This document shows positions 47,657 through 59,420 of a DNA stretch of 64,000 nt, piece by piece. The position numbers were made by a program, and so were the translations under genes. The stretch spans positions 4,981,389 to 5,045,388 of the forward strand of contig NC_061864.1 of NCBI RefSeq assembly GCF_907164915.1, read 5' to 3'. Within the stretch, counting starts at the first letter, position 1, and each line of letters begins with the position of its first letter. This DNA is from Impatiens glandulifera (Eukaryota; Streptophyta; Magnoliopsida; Ericales; Balsaminaceae). Below the pieces are notes generated by a model that worked only from the letters and a program-made list of their open reading frames with translations, was not told the DNA's origin and made no database searches.

Positions 47657-50600
47657 ATGGCGATCCCTGCAAGATCGAACAGGCGACAATTACCGAGGGG
47701 GAATGGATCCTTCTTGAAGAATATAAGTCTGAAGAGGTTTACTTCTCGTAAACTATTTCGATCGCTTCTTATATGCCTCTTCTTCATTGCCATCATTCCT
47801 CCCATTTTCTTCCACTTCAAGCTCAGGCGTTTCCGTCAGGTTTTATACTGTCTTCTCTCATAATTCTTTTAGGTGGCTATTTAGTTTTATGTAATAGCCT
47901 TCTACTATTTCATTTAGTTTCTTAATTTGTAGCATTTACAACATCTGTAGTTAGGAGATGTGTTAAATCGGGAATCAATAATGAGTTGGTATAACTGGTA
48001 AGGCTGTATAATAAGGCAGATAACATTAATATCATATTAATGAACTTGGTCAGAGATATAAAAGCTCCTCATTTTGAAATGACCTAGAAATTTTGATCAT
48101 TTTTTTTTTCTCATAAAAGAAAGAAAGTCTGAGGTAATTTCTTTTTCCTTGCAAATTGAAGGGTGTTAACAAATCGACCAAAAGGGTATGAATCAAAATT
48201 AGAGCATATTTATCTTACGTGATTATTTTCAAATAACCCAAAACGAACAAAGCCTTAGGAAGATGAGTCGGTCTCTCAGCTACTGCAAGTGCTTACTCCT
48301 AAACTGTATCTTGCATTTGCTTCATAAATTATCCATAATATGTGACTCAACTATGTTTCTTTTTGTTTTGGTGAAGATAGATTTGATTGTAACTAACTTT
48401 TTATGGACTTTTATGCAGATGCAACAAAAGAAGTGTGCTTGGCTCAGTAATCCTCCTCTTGTATGTGCTCATGGGGGTGATTCTACCAGTGCCTTCCCTA
48501 ACACAGTATGTCCATGTCTTCCCTCTAATTAACATTTTACAGGACTTATTCATATGCATTTTTAACATGTTTTTGCCCAACTGTTTCTCTGTTTATTATG
48601 TTGGTGTTTGGATACCTATCAGGAAATTAAGCTTGCTCTGCGGAAAATTATTTTTCTTGTTTTTAGGAAGTAGTATATCAATAGAGAAAATATATAAGGT
48701 TCTTGAATGTTAGCCTTTGCACATTTCTTATATTTAGCAAATTTTACAGCATACTTCTGGAGATGAGTATTTATCATTGTGCCAAGTGGTTATTCTTCAT
48801 AAGCCCACTTCTTAATGTAGCTTTATGATAGTTTGATATTTTCAGTTCTGTTCTGATGGGGACAACCATGATCTTGACATTCTATGTCATTCTTTTTTTA
48901 TCAGATGTCTGCATATAATAGTGCCCTTCGTTCTCAAGTAGAGTGCATTGAGATTGATGTTTCTCGTTCGTCAGATGGGGTACTGTTTGCTCTTCATGAT
49001 AGGTATGCACAAGTATTTTCCTTAACATATTTCTCTTCTTCAGACACCCAATTGTTTCTCCACTGATGCAAAAAATCTGATTTAAAAAGGATTTCTATTA
49101 TCAAGGATAGGCATTACTAAATTAACTTATGTGAAATTGAACTTATTTGAACTCATTTGGAAACAGTAGTTTTTTTAGTGAATTTGTAACTGTGACTCAA
49201 TCCTAATATAACCGCCTATTTATTTTGGGAAACAAATAAACTATGAAAGGTATTAGTTGATTTTTTGGTTGTGAAAAACAAGGAATATATTAGGTCATAG
49301 TATAGCTATGTTTGTCCCTTCTTCCCACTTTGTGCCTATAGTTTTAAATGTTATTTGATGTGATTTTTCCAACATGTTTTTCAGGCCGCTAGTTGATCCA
49401 ATTAGTAGTTATGTTTTTTCATTCATGAAAACTGTCGATCCTGAATCCAGAAATATAAGTGATATACTGTTTTATTAGAAGTCGCTTTGCGACAACTCTA
49501 TTAATACAAACTTTAACATTTAAACAAAAAAAACATATAAGGGAGGGGAGGACTAGCTATGCATATCTATGAGTCAACTGGTATATATAAAGAATTTAAA
49601 ACACACTGCCAAGCCTTTTTTGTCCTTACTAAAGAATGTTTTCATTTTATTAATTATAAAGAATTTATATTACACATTTTGTTTAGTAATGTAACTACTG
49701 GCAAATTCTATATCATTTATCGTATGGAGCCATTAGCCCATGTCCCTTTCATTTACTCCATCACTATAATTCTATTAATCTAAAAAGAGTATAGATTTAG
49801 TGAATTCCAATTCTCTATAACTTAATAATCTCTACATAATGCATCAAATATCATTTAGGGCATGAGAGAAAACTTTCTATCAATCATTACTGAAGAGAAC
49901 AATTTAATTTAGTACAAAGTATATGTTTCTCTCGATGATCTACAATCAGAACTACAATCTCCATTACTCTTTGACAAGGCCTAGAAATAGTTTATATAAA
50001 ACCAAATATAGTGAATAATTCCTGTATTTTGTTTAGATAATAAGATAGATATTATAATGTGTATGATCCCATTCAGTATTCACTAGTTTGAATATATTGT
50101 ACAAAGAGTATAAAGACTAATTTTCAGGAAAAGGCTATTCAATGATCGTTCAAGTACGCTAAAAAATAAGACTGAAGACAAGGGTCCAAGTACCTTCCTA
50201 CTTTCATTCGACGACCCTCCAAAACATCTTTTTGTTGTGTCAAATGCTTGTCGGATTTATCACCTAACGACTACACTGAAAATAATTTAACCACTCCATA
50301 ATTGGAAAATTAAAGGAAATTATGGTTGACTTAACCCCGAATCATCACTTAATTTTGTACAGGTGATGTTGAAGGGTGTCTTTCTCCAATGTGGCAACCA
50401 CACTTTTAAATTGTGGAATTCATCTTTTCCCATACTTTTATTTATTTCTTGACTCTGGATATTGACTACCATGGTCTCATAGTGTATACACAAACAAACC
50501 ATTTACTTGAATTTCATTTGCTAACAGTCACTGCCGATTATATATGTGTATGGTTCTACTTTGCTTCTACTTGCACTATTATGAAGCTATCAGGGTTTTG

Positions 50601-53600
50601 ATTCTCATTACACAGGCAGGGACTTGCAGCGGATATCTGGAAATGATAGTTCTAAGGTTGGGTATTTGAGCATGGAAGAGGTAAGACTCTTCATGTAATG
50701 AACATCATGAATTGGTTCTTCTGTTTCTCTAAAATTAGAAAAGTGAGCCTGCACAACTAGCTGCAGTATGAAGTTGAAGAAACCAACTGACAAGAAGGAA
50801 TATTGGAATCTGAATATATAGCTAATTAAGAACTGGGGCCTTGCTTGATAAGATTGAAAATTAAGACCAACTGACAAGAAGGAAGATGGAAATCTAAATA
50901 TTTAGGTAATTAAGAAGTGAGCTTCTTAAGATTGAAAATAACACTGAATATGTCAAGTGACCAACAAAAACATTATGAAACATAAGTATCAGCTGTTGTT
51001 TTGGGTAAATTCAACAAACTAAGTAGAATTCAACATTGCGTAAAGCTCAATTGAATTTAAATTCTGCACCTATTTTCAGTTTTTCTTATCAATTAAGTGA
51101 TTGATTTAATCCTGTCATTAAACCAGATTAATAAAGAACACACATAATTTGTGTACATTGAATGCTGAATATCATTGTCAAACATAGCGTGAGTGGTTAA
51201 GTTGTTAAGCTTCCTCTCTGCAAGATGAACCTTTGTACTAAATGATTTACAAAAGATATAGTTATTATAGTGGGACCATTTGAAAACACTTTTTTCTCAA
51301 CTATCTCATATAGATGTGGATCCAAATCAGACCATGTTTTAGAAACAAAACTTAGGTAGAGACATATTAAAAGATTTATTGACGGTTCTCATCTAGATCC
51401 ATAAAGTGTTTTGGGGCTAGTGAATCAAGAAAAATAACCTTTTCATATTGAGTTTTTTCTTCTTAGACATTATTATTTCTTCATATCACATTCTATGGCC
51501 CATACATTTTGTGAATTAGGTAGCTTTTGAGTACTCTTGTAATAAAAATATCACATACTAACTGGTAAGACCTTAGATTGACCTTGAGTTCCATGACAAG
51601 CCTTGTGGGCTCTTTTTATTTCCTTGCGTCGGGCTCTTTTTATTTCCTTGTGTTGACAGTTTGCAAACTTTTTATTATTTTGAGATCTCAGCATGTTGGT
51701 TTTTTCTCACTTGTAAGTGTCGTTTGGCTGTTTATTTATTATAAATAAAGGCAATTATTTTCCCCAAGAAAAAAGTCCTTAGATCGGATGTAACAGTAAA
51801 TCTGATTGGGATCTCGCGTCATTTCAATTAAACTCCAAGCTTGAGAAAATTGGAAACTGCTTTAAATTCAGAAAATAATAAGGATTTCAATTTGAGTAGA
51901 AATTGGGTATCTAAGATAAAGGTGATTAGTCCAAAAGACAGTAGAGGGAATAACCTGTAGTACTTCCAAATTGGGTATCTGACTGTGTTTTACTTTGCGT
52001 TCCTTCAAGTTTTCAAGATACTCCTTCCATCCCGATTTATGAAAGCCATTACTTCCAAATGGGTGTCACAATTTAGAACTCATTTGGATTATTTCAAAAC
52101 CTCTTAATCACCACAATATATAATCTAGAGCTATCTATTTTATACCTTTCAAAATTAAATTTTAACTTATCGATCACAATACAAATCTAACATTTTTTAA
52201 AAACTCTTTGAAGGGTATTATGGTCCAAGAAATTTCACACATAATTTTTTTAAAACTCACTTCAACTATAAAGTGCTCTCATAAATTGTAACAAAAGAGA
52301 GTATTGTATTCTTAGGTTACATACAGCAGTAAATGCTATTGCAGTTGGATTTTGAGAAATTATCTTTAGCCACAGGTCTCATGCATTTGACTTATGTATA
52401 TCAATGTTTTTGCTTACAAGATCAACGTTTGTGTTCGTAGATCAAGGAACTTAAAGCAGCTTCTACAGATCGAAAAGGTGAAACCATTCCTACAGTTGAA
52501 GATGCTCTTAAGGTAGTTAATGTATACAGATATAGATAATGCCTTTTTTTTAATGTAATTGTTCACAATCTGCATTTTGTTAATTTCCTATTCATTACTT
52601 GACCAGTTGCACAAGAAAATGAAAGAAAATAGATTCTCAGTTCACCGGCATTTCCTTTTAATAATTGATCAATTATTGACTTATCAGTTGCAATGGATTT
52701 ACAGATGATATCCAGTTCTGTTCAACTTGTAATCCTCGATGCTAAAGTTGGGCCACCTTCCTATGAAAAAGGTCTTGCCAAAGACATTCTTGATGTTGTA
52801 AGTACTGTTTCCACTTTATTCATTAATTCCATGACAGTTGATAGGGCATAAATCTGGCTACATGCCGGAGTATTTGTACAAGTTGGACTGTTTGTAATGA
52901 TTTTGATTTACGTTGCAGATTGAGGGAATGCAATGCAAAAACTGTATTGTATGGGCAAAAAGCGACAGCTTAGTGAGGGACATCATGAAATTGTCATCCA
53001 ACACTAGCGTAATAAATATTGTCTAATTCCAGAAATGAAATTTGTAAAAGTAATTCCTCGGAGCAAAAATAATAATGATTTTCTATATATACTTACAACA
53101 GGTGGGTTATATTGTAATGGAGGATCCTTCTACTGGAGCTAGAACTAACTTATTAAGGATGAGAGGTGCTACTGTTGTTGGTATCTACCATCCTCTAGTT
53201 GAGGACAAGGTTCTCAAAGTATTGCACAGGTATACAACAAATAACAAATATTTTGCACATTTTTATTATTTTACAGTTATATGTATATCAACAATATCAT
53301 TCACAGTATATTATTTATTTCAATGAAAATGGCCATTCTTATAAAGCAATCAGACATATCAAATCTTCTGATTAATCAAATCATCAACCAAAATAGCGTT
53401 TGTTCTCTGACTTCTCTCTATTTTTCAAAACTATATTTAAGGGGGATAATGTTGCAATAGAACCAGAATAATCACCAAACAAGGTTATTTTCAAATAACC
53501 CAATATCAAATAAGGCCTATTATTGTTGATATGTTTTAGATTCAAAATTTTGTTTTGTTTATGTACCTGAAAATGGATCAAGATATAGAATCATAAACAA

Positions 53601-53855
53601 TAAGTGTTTCCAAAAGGGATAACAATCTCTCTTATATATGTGCATAGTCATGTCATAGTGCTTGATCATATTTGCCATATACTTGAAAACAGGAGGAAGA
53701 AGAAGGTGTATGCATGGACTGTTGACGATGAAGATTCGATGGAGAAGATGTTGTTTCAACATGTAGATGGAGTAGTTACGAGTAACCCCACTTTATTCCA
53801 GCGTGTTATGTCCGATACAAGAACCCAATGTCTTGAAGATGGATTCTCTCTTTAA
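47657..53855 (+). CDS. GDPD4-like: Glycerophosphodiester phosphodiesterase, membrane-anchored, nine exons
   Basis: Spliced CDS: 47657..47839, 48419..48505, 48905..49002, 50620..50680, 52441..52512, 52705..52797, 52919..53008, 53102..53229, 53693..53855. All junctions are GT-AG, phases agree, 324 aa. An in-frame ATG at 47618 would add 13 residues. The N-terminus is basic (MAIPARSNRRQLPRG), followed by one membrane segment near residues 36-53 (SLLICLFFIAIIPPIFF). The GDPD domain shows His79 in CAHGGDST, Glu106 and Asp108 in CIEIDVSRSSDG, and His121 in FALHDRDL, the metal and catalytic residues of the family; the canonical HR is HG here. Later landmarks are VILDAKVGPP, VYAWTVDDE and DGVVTSNP. 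The enzyme releases glycerol-3-phosphate from glycerophosphodiesters in phospholipid turnover and phosphate recycling. Introns 1 and 8 carry MITE-like ends and intron 3 a dispersed repeat. Confidence 0.92.
48205..48256. mobile_element. MITE end in GDPD intron 1
   Basis: GATTATTTTCAAATAACCCAAAACGAACAAAGCCTTA closely matches a segment at 53,485-53,522 in intron 8 (TTATTTTCAAATAACCCAAT...AAATAAGGCCTA). Both have the ACAAAG/AAGGCCT end seen at other small hAT-like elements here. The opposite ends are not clear. Confidence 0.45.
50205..50350. repeat. Dispersed repeat in GDPD intron 3, second copy at 59,266-59,415
   Basis: Both copies contain TGTTGTGTCAAATGCTTGTC, TTTATCACCTAACRACTAC, CCATAATTGGAAAATTAAAG and GAAATTATGGTTGAYTTAAC in the same order and orientation. 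No coding character; probably a transposon fragment. Confidence 0.75.
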
Positions 53856-53859
53856 AATT

Positions 53860-54650
53860 CGATTCTATTAACATAAAAAGAGAATGTAAGAGTCCTCAAT
53901 TAATCTAATTATTTAGGTTTGGGCTTCAATATATCTACCTTGAGGAGGAGAAAGTGTTCTATCAATGGCTCATTTTTTATATTTTTTATTGCAATGTAAT
54001 CAGTTTCATTTTCAATTGTAAGAACTCATTTAACTAAATATATATTTGACAGATGGAGATGTTCGGTCACAAGGAATCGGAGGATGCCGACAATGATAAA
54101 TCACACAAGTATTTTTTTGGTGATTTTTTTTTGTTTGGTAAAGACATTTGTAGTTGTAGACGTAGGTAGTAGTTAAATACTTGAATATTGCACATAATAA
54201 TGTCACTGACATAAGTAACCCAATATCTCAACCATATTCATATTGACTAAAAATATTGAAGTGATGTTATTAACATAACTAATATAATGTTTTCTCTTAA
54301 TTTTAAATTTAGAAAGCATATCTTAAGTGATTGGTCATTTAAACTAATGGAATACTTTTGTTACCTACTTTCTTGTACTAAAAATGAGTCTTATGCTATT
54401 GTTGTAGATATCTAATGTGTGGTTTTATTGAGGATGTAATTTGGTATTTTTTTTACCATCTTTTTTCTAATATTTTTTTTCTTTTGTATAAATATTAAAT
54501 TATTTTATAAAATGTCATTATAAATAAGCTGAGAAAGCGGGTCCGCACTTAAAAATGTCATAAAGCAAAATTTAAAAGAAATTGCAAATGGTTTGCTATT
54601 CAATATTTAGAGAATATATATATTCAATTAATTAAATTTTCAAAATTCAT
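53860..54650. other. Intergenic, no gene seen
   Basis: 3' flank of the GDPD gene. No open frame, repeat or RNA signal that I can support. Confidence 0.5.
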
Positions 54651-55472
54651 GACATATATGAAAAAAATGTATACCTAGGAGTCCTGTTTAATTTTAATTT
54701 GATATGAAATCATATTTTAAATATTTAGGTTTAGTCAAGAGGTTGTAGGTAGCACAAAAAGTCACAAACTATGCTGAAAATAAGGATATAATAAATACAC
54801 ATCTTTTAGTCAAACTAATGAGGTGTCAATAAGATTGTCATTTTCTTCACACCGTTTCTCCTCAAATTATGTTTTTATAACAACCAATTTGATTTATAAT
54901 ATTCTTTAAAATTTAAAATTATGTTTAAGAATTAATAATAAATAAATACCAAGTAAATAAGAATTTCTAATAGATGAAAATTAAAAGTATATCGATATAA
55001 ATAAAATAAATAAACTTAGAACCCTTCAAATTTAAATGAAGTTCATGAATATATTAACTTTCTACCATTTCAAACAATATTATATTAGTTATTTTATTTT
55101 AGTCTAGAGATATAGTGATATAAAAAGAGAGTATGAATTTAACTTTTTTTAAATTTGTATTATAATGTATTATTTGTTTATTTAAAAGAGGATAAGATTG
55201 ACTCATTAATTAATGTTCAAAGTAGTTTAACTAGCATTGGTATGAAGCATATATATTTAATATGCATTTAAAATTTTTGGTTTTGTTTGATAAGTAACTG
55301 CAAATTTCAGTCAAGTAATTTGAGGTTGTTTGAGTTTATGTTATTGGATTTATTTGAATTTGAATTTTGATTTTAAAATAAATTTTGTTTGATTTAAAAA
55401 AAATTGATATTATTTGAATAACTCCAAATATTATCCTGGATAAGAAAATTAATTAGTTGTCTCCAATTCAAA

Positions 55473-56802
55473 CTAGCATTTAGCCCGTGCATTTGCACGG
55501 GTAATAATATAAAAATCGTGAAAAAAAATTATGGATAACATTTTTTGACATTTTTTTAACTGTTTTAAGTTTATGGGTGAGTCAACCCATAATCCGACCC
55601 AAATATCCATTTACTCAACATCATTATATATTAGTTAGTTAAAAAGTTGAACTTATATTAATATTAAAACGTCCCGCGTTTATCAAATTTGGTGTTGAAT
55701 TTAAAATATAAAGTCTTTGTAGCCTAGTTGGTTAAAAAGTTGTACTTGTTTTGTTAGGTTGCAAGTTCGAAACATACCTCTAGCATTTTTAATTTTATTT
55801 TTAACCGTTTTAAATTTAAAAAAGGGTCAACCCACAATCCGACCCAAGTATCCAAATTAACCATAGCTCTCGACCCGGCAATCCGGACACTTTAAAAATT
55901 AAGCATCATTATATATATATAGATTAGTTAGTTAAAAAGTTGAACTTATATTAATATTAAAACGTCCCGCGTTTATCAAATTTGGTGTTGAATTTAAAAT
56001 ACAAAGTCTTTGTAGCCTAGTTGGTTAAAGAGTTGTACTTGTTTTGTTAGGTTGCAAGTTCGAAACATAACTCTAGCATTTTTAATTTTATTTTTAACCG
56101 TTTTAAATTTAAAAAAGGGTCAACCCACAATCCGACCCAAGTATCCAAATTAACCACAGCTCTCGACCCGGCAATCCGGACACTTTAAAAATTAAGCATC
56201 ATTATATATATATAGATTAGTTAGTTAAAAAGTTGAACTTATATTAATATTAAAACGTCCCGCGTTTATCAAATTTGGTGTTGAATTTAAAATATAAAGT
56301 CTTTGTAGCCTAGTTGGTTAAAGAGTTGTACTTATTTTGTTAGGTTGCAAGTTCGAAACATACCTCTAGTATTTTTAATTTTATTTTTAACCGTTTTAAA
56401 TTTTAAAACGGGTCAACCCACAATCCGACCCAAGTATCCAAATTAACCACAGCTCTCGACCCGGCAATCCGGACACTTTAAAAATTAAGCAGCATTATAT
56501 ATATATAGATTAGTTAGTTAAAAAGTTGAACTTATATTAATATTAAAACGTCCCGCGTTTATCAAATTTGGTGTTGAATTTAAAATATAAAGTCTTTGTA
56601 GCCTAGTTGGTTAAAGAGTTGTACTTGTTTTGTTAGGTTGCAAGTTCGAAACATACCTCTAGCATTTTTAATTTTATTTTTAACCGTTTTAAATTTAAAA
56701 ACGAGTCAACCCACAATCCGACCCAAGTATCCAAATTAACCACAGCTCTCGACCCGGCAATCCGGACACTTTAAAAATTAAGCATCATTATATATATATA
56801 GA
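55473..56802 (-). mobile_element. Non-autonomous Helitron, 1,330 bp
   Basis: On the minus strand the insertion starts with TC (TCTATATATATA) at 56802 and ends ...GGGCTAAATGCTAG at 55473. The 18-base hairpin CCCGTGCAAATGCACGGG (55484-55501) lies seven bases before the terminal CTAG. It sits between A and T of the host, and the duplicated locus shows the uninterrupted empty site CAATTCAAA|TAAGATC at 60,251/60,252. TC start, 3' hairpin, CTAG end, A|T target and absence of target duplication together are diagnostic of Helitrons. No Rep/helicase is encoded. Most of the interior is a four-unit tandem array. Confidence 0.93.
55625..56800 (+). repeat. Four 293-bp tandem repeats with tRNA-like A and B boxes inside the Helitron
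   Basis: GTCCCGCG starts at 55671, 55964, 56257 and 56550, an exact 293-base period; units differ by only a few bases. Each unit holds TAGCCTAGTTGG (55720 in unit 1), a good pol III A box. Exactly 45 bases later comes GTTCGAAAC (55765), a B-box core, preceded by GGTTGCAA; a T-run follows (AGCATTTTTAATTTTATTTTT). This is the layout of a tRNA gene or tRNA-derived SINE head. No full tRNA cloverleaf with anticodon arm could be drawn. Units also contain TTAGTTAGTTAAAAAGTTGA and CTCTCGACCCGGCAATCCGG blocks. Confidence 0.9.
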
Positions 56803-57056
56803 TAAGATCAATTGACTATTAACATAAGGGTTTCAAAAAGAAGTCATATGTGTAAATATCAATCATCCTAAATAGAAAAATGAAAATTTTAATTAATTAA
56901 AAGTACAATATTTAATAATCCTAAACAATCTCAAACAAGGCCCGCTAATATCATGTTTAAGTTATATGCAAGTTTTCTCTTATAGTGGATATAGAATCTA
57001 GTTGAATAAGAGTTTTTCCTCTTCATATACATACAAATAGTTATACAGAATCCAAC

Positions 57057-57496
57057 ATGATTTTCCGTTTATGTTTTCCATTTCTTTTGCTCACGTTTAT
57101 CATCCAAATTCATTTCACAATCACAATTGCTGAGGAAAAGATCAATAATAAAATCGATTTTCAACAAGTAGTGGTTCATGTCTCTAGCAACGTGACAGAT
57201 GTTCCAACACCGTTACAGGTTAGATGTCAATCAGGTAATGATGATCTTGGTCTTCATACAGTGAGACGAGGACATGAATTTAATTGGGGTTTCGTGTAAA
57301 CTTTATTGGAAGCACGCTCTTCTTTTGTCATTTTTATTCCAACAACAGAAATAAAGTGTTTGCGGTGTTTGATAGTAAATTAGCCGATAAGTACTGCGAC
57401 AATGGAGATAACTATCAATGTTTTTGGGTGGCTAACGACGATGGCTTCTATTTAAGTAATGATAATCATAAGTTTATTAAAATAAATAGTTGGTAG
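57057..57496 (+). pseudogene. S-protein homologue (plant self-incompatibility S1 family), frameshifted
   Basis: From ATG 57057 a signal peptide (LCFPFLLLTFIIQIHF) leads into family text: VVVHVSSNVTDVPTPLQVRC, SGNDDLGLHTVRRGHEFNWGF. The frame stops at 57297-57299, and the family sequence continues in another frame from about 57,290 to 57,496 (GSTLFFCHFY, KVFAVFD, ...YCDNGDNYQCFWVANDDGFY). The shift corresponds to a loss of one base near 57,290. Both parts together have the usual family length (about 145 aa) and its conserved Cys residues. SPH proteins are small secreted proteins, a few acting in pollen recognition. The second copy of the duplication retains only the last few dozen bases of this gene (near 60,360). 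Confidence 0.85.
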
Positions 57497-57722
57497 TAGA
57501 GTATATTGATTCTAAATAATAGTATTATTCTTTTTTGGCTTCTTTTATGTGCGTATATATATTGTTTATAAATTTATTTTGTATGTTGCATATTACATAT
57601 TTTTGTTGGAAATGAAAATTGAATTCCACTAATTTGTGTATGTGCAAGACTGCACATAAAAGGACTAAAAACGAATACTACAATCTCAAAGCAACACAAC
57701 TCAAAAATCAACTAATTAACAA

Positions 57723-57785
57723 ATGGGAATAAAGTTCTCAACATTAATCTTAACTGCCCTTGCTATAGCTTCTTGCTCATTTTAA
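57723..57785 (+). pseudogene. Orphan signal-peptide start
   Basis: ATG at 57723 opens MGIKFSTLILTALAIASCSF and then stops. A hydrophobic secretion signal after an AT-rich leader suggests the first codons of a lost small secreted protein gene. The downstream bases (TTTAAATTTTATTAAAAAC) carry nothing further. Speculative. Confidence 0.25.
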
Positions 57786-58248
57786 ATTTTATTAAAAACA
57801 ATTTTGTTTATAATTTTTTTTATTTGATATAAACAATATAGAAAGAAAAAAACACATGTTTTCTATCTGGATTGTATAATTAATTAATCATCAAACAATC
57901 CAGTTAGTCAAAAGTTGCAACTTACTATTTGTTAGAATGAAGTCAAATCAAATTTGTCAATTTCTATAAGAAAGACACGTGTACCCTCACTCTCGAGTAT
58001 TGAGCCATCCCACACCGATTTTAAATCTTGTTTGATAATCTGTTATAATAATAATAAAAATCAGAAATTTATTGATTTTAAATATTGTTTGATAATCTGA
58101 TATAATAATAATAAAAATCAGAAATTTGTTGAAAGTAGTGAATTTTTTTAACAAATCTTGATTTATACTTATCTTTACTCCATTTATCATATTATTCATT
58201 AACTAGTATTTTAAATGAGTTTGTGTAGGTAGGTAGAGGTTGGAATAC

Positions 58249-58256
58249 TATAAATA
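58249..58256 (+). promoter_or_regulatory. TATA box of peptide gene 1
   Basis: TATAAATA in GGTTGGAATACTATAAATAG, 106 bases before the ATG at 58355. The same box, flanks and spacing are kept in peptide gene 2, including the following AAGGGCATGCAATATAATC. Confidence 0.75.
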
Positions 58257-58354
58257 GAGAAGGGCATGCAATATAATCAAATCAAATCAATCATCTGATC
58301 TTGATATTTCATAAATTTAATAAGTTTACTTGTTAATTTGTGCATCCATCATCT

Positions 58355-58751
58355 ATGGCTTCTTCCAAGAGTGCCCTGTTTCTCCTTTGCGCCCTACTCT
58401 TTGCATGTGTCCTTCTAGCATCATCATCATCGTCGTCTGTTGAACCTAGTACCACTTCCACAGGTGATCAGTTTAAGGTTTTTGTGTTTGTATTATTATT
58501 ATATATATCATGTTTTGATTTGAATTTATTGATAATGAATAGATGATATTAATGATGCAGAGGCAAATATGGTGGCGACGGGAGAAAACACAGATAGTGT
58601 CGGTGATGAAGGCGTGGAGGTAGAGACGACGAGTGATCAAGAAACTGGAGAATCAAAACAACGTCTTTTTAGACCATGCCGCCCCGGTTATTATTGCTGC
58701 AGGTTTGCAGGTCCAAGCAGGTGTGTCAGGTGCTGCCGCCGCGCAACCTAG
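58355..58751 (+). CDS. Small secreted six-cysteine peptide precursor, copy 1
   Basis: Exon 1 is 58355..58463 and exon 2 is 58561..58751, giving 99 aa. Residues 1 to about 27 are a signal peptide (KSALFLLCALLFACVLLASS). An acidic Ser/Thr/Glu-rich middle follows (GVEVETTSDQETGESKQ). The last 25 residues are basic and Cys-rich, RPCRPGYYCC...RCVRCC, with Cys at 76, 82, 83, 91, 94, 95: spacing C-x5-CC-x7-C-x2-CC. The layout (signal, acidic propeptide, short basic disulfide-rich end) is that of a processed signalling or antimicrobial peptide. I do not recognise the family. The CC...C..C spacing loosely recalls the Impatiens Ib-AMP peptides, which have only four Cys. It has a paralogue at 62,016. 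Confidence 0.85.
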
Positions 58752-59187
58752 CTAGCTAGCTAGGATCTTGCAGCCAACTTATAAATAAGTTACGCGAATA
58801 TTCGAATCTGGGCTAGCTACCTTTTATTATCGTATCAAATCAAATCAAATCATACTTAAGTCAAATAATAAATAAGGTGCTGGGAAACCATATATGCTTG
58901 CTTAGGTGCATGTTAATGTTGTTATTTGGAATAAAATGGCTCAGATAGATCGATGTTATGTTTTGCTTTTTTTTTATCTTTTAAGCTAACAAAAACAAAT
59001 TTAATTAAAATTTCTCCTCTAGACTTGTCATGTATGTAAATAAAACGTGCATGTGAATGAAATTTATATCCATCCACGTACATGTTTGTTATTCAATATA
59101 ATTAAATAAAACGGTGCTACATATATAATTAATCAAATGGAATTATGCATGTATCACCTAAATTATATACCTAAATCACATAGTAGG

Positions 59188-59420
59188 ACAACCGGAAATA
59201 ACGACGGTAATAATGCAACCTACCGTCGCTATTAATTTTAATACCGTTTATAACCTACTTATTATTGACCCTCCAAAATATATTTTTGTTGTGTCAAATG
59301 CTTGTCGAATTTATCACCTAACAACTACGTACTACACTGAAAAAATAATTTACCAATCCATAATTGGAAAATTAAAGGAAATTATGGTTGATTTAACCCC
59401 AAATTAATCATCACTTAATT
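59188..59420. repeat. Repeat between the two duplication copies
   Basis: 59,266-59,415 matches the GDPD intron 3 repeat at 50,205. The preceding 59,188-59,260 has an ACGACGGTAATAATGCAACC...CCGTCGCTATTAA imperfect inverted repeat. It may be a small transposon used at, or inserted into, the duplication junction. Confidence 0.6.

Larger units (their letters stand above)
54650..59150. repeat. Segmental duplication, copy 1 (includes Helitron, SPH pseudogene, peptide gene 1)
   Basis: This block and 59,425-62,690 align in the same orientation along their length. Shared blocks include TGTATACCTA(GCTA)GGAGTCC, GACACATCTTTTAGTCAA-type text, GTGTCAATAAGATTGTCATT, TTATCCTGGATAAGAAAATT, AGAAGTCATATGTGT, TTGCAAGACTGCACATAAAA-type text, the TATA box and both exons of the peptide genes, and TTATTTGGAATAAAATGGCT. 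Copy 1 is longer because of a 1,330-bp insertion and because it retains the S-protein homologue. Confidence 0.9.

Noticed and set aside
55715..55790. True tRNA gene in each Helitron array unit
   Set aside because: A and B boxes are well placed, but acceptor and anticodon stems do not pair, so these are tRNA-like promoter remnants, not tRNAs.
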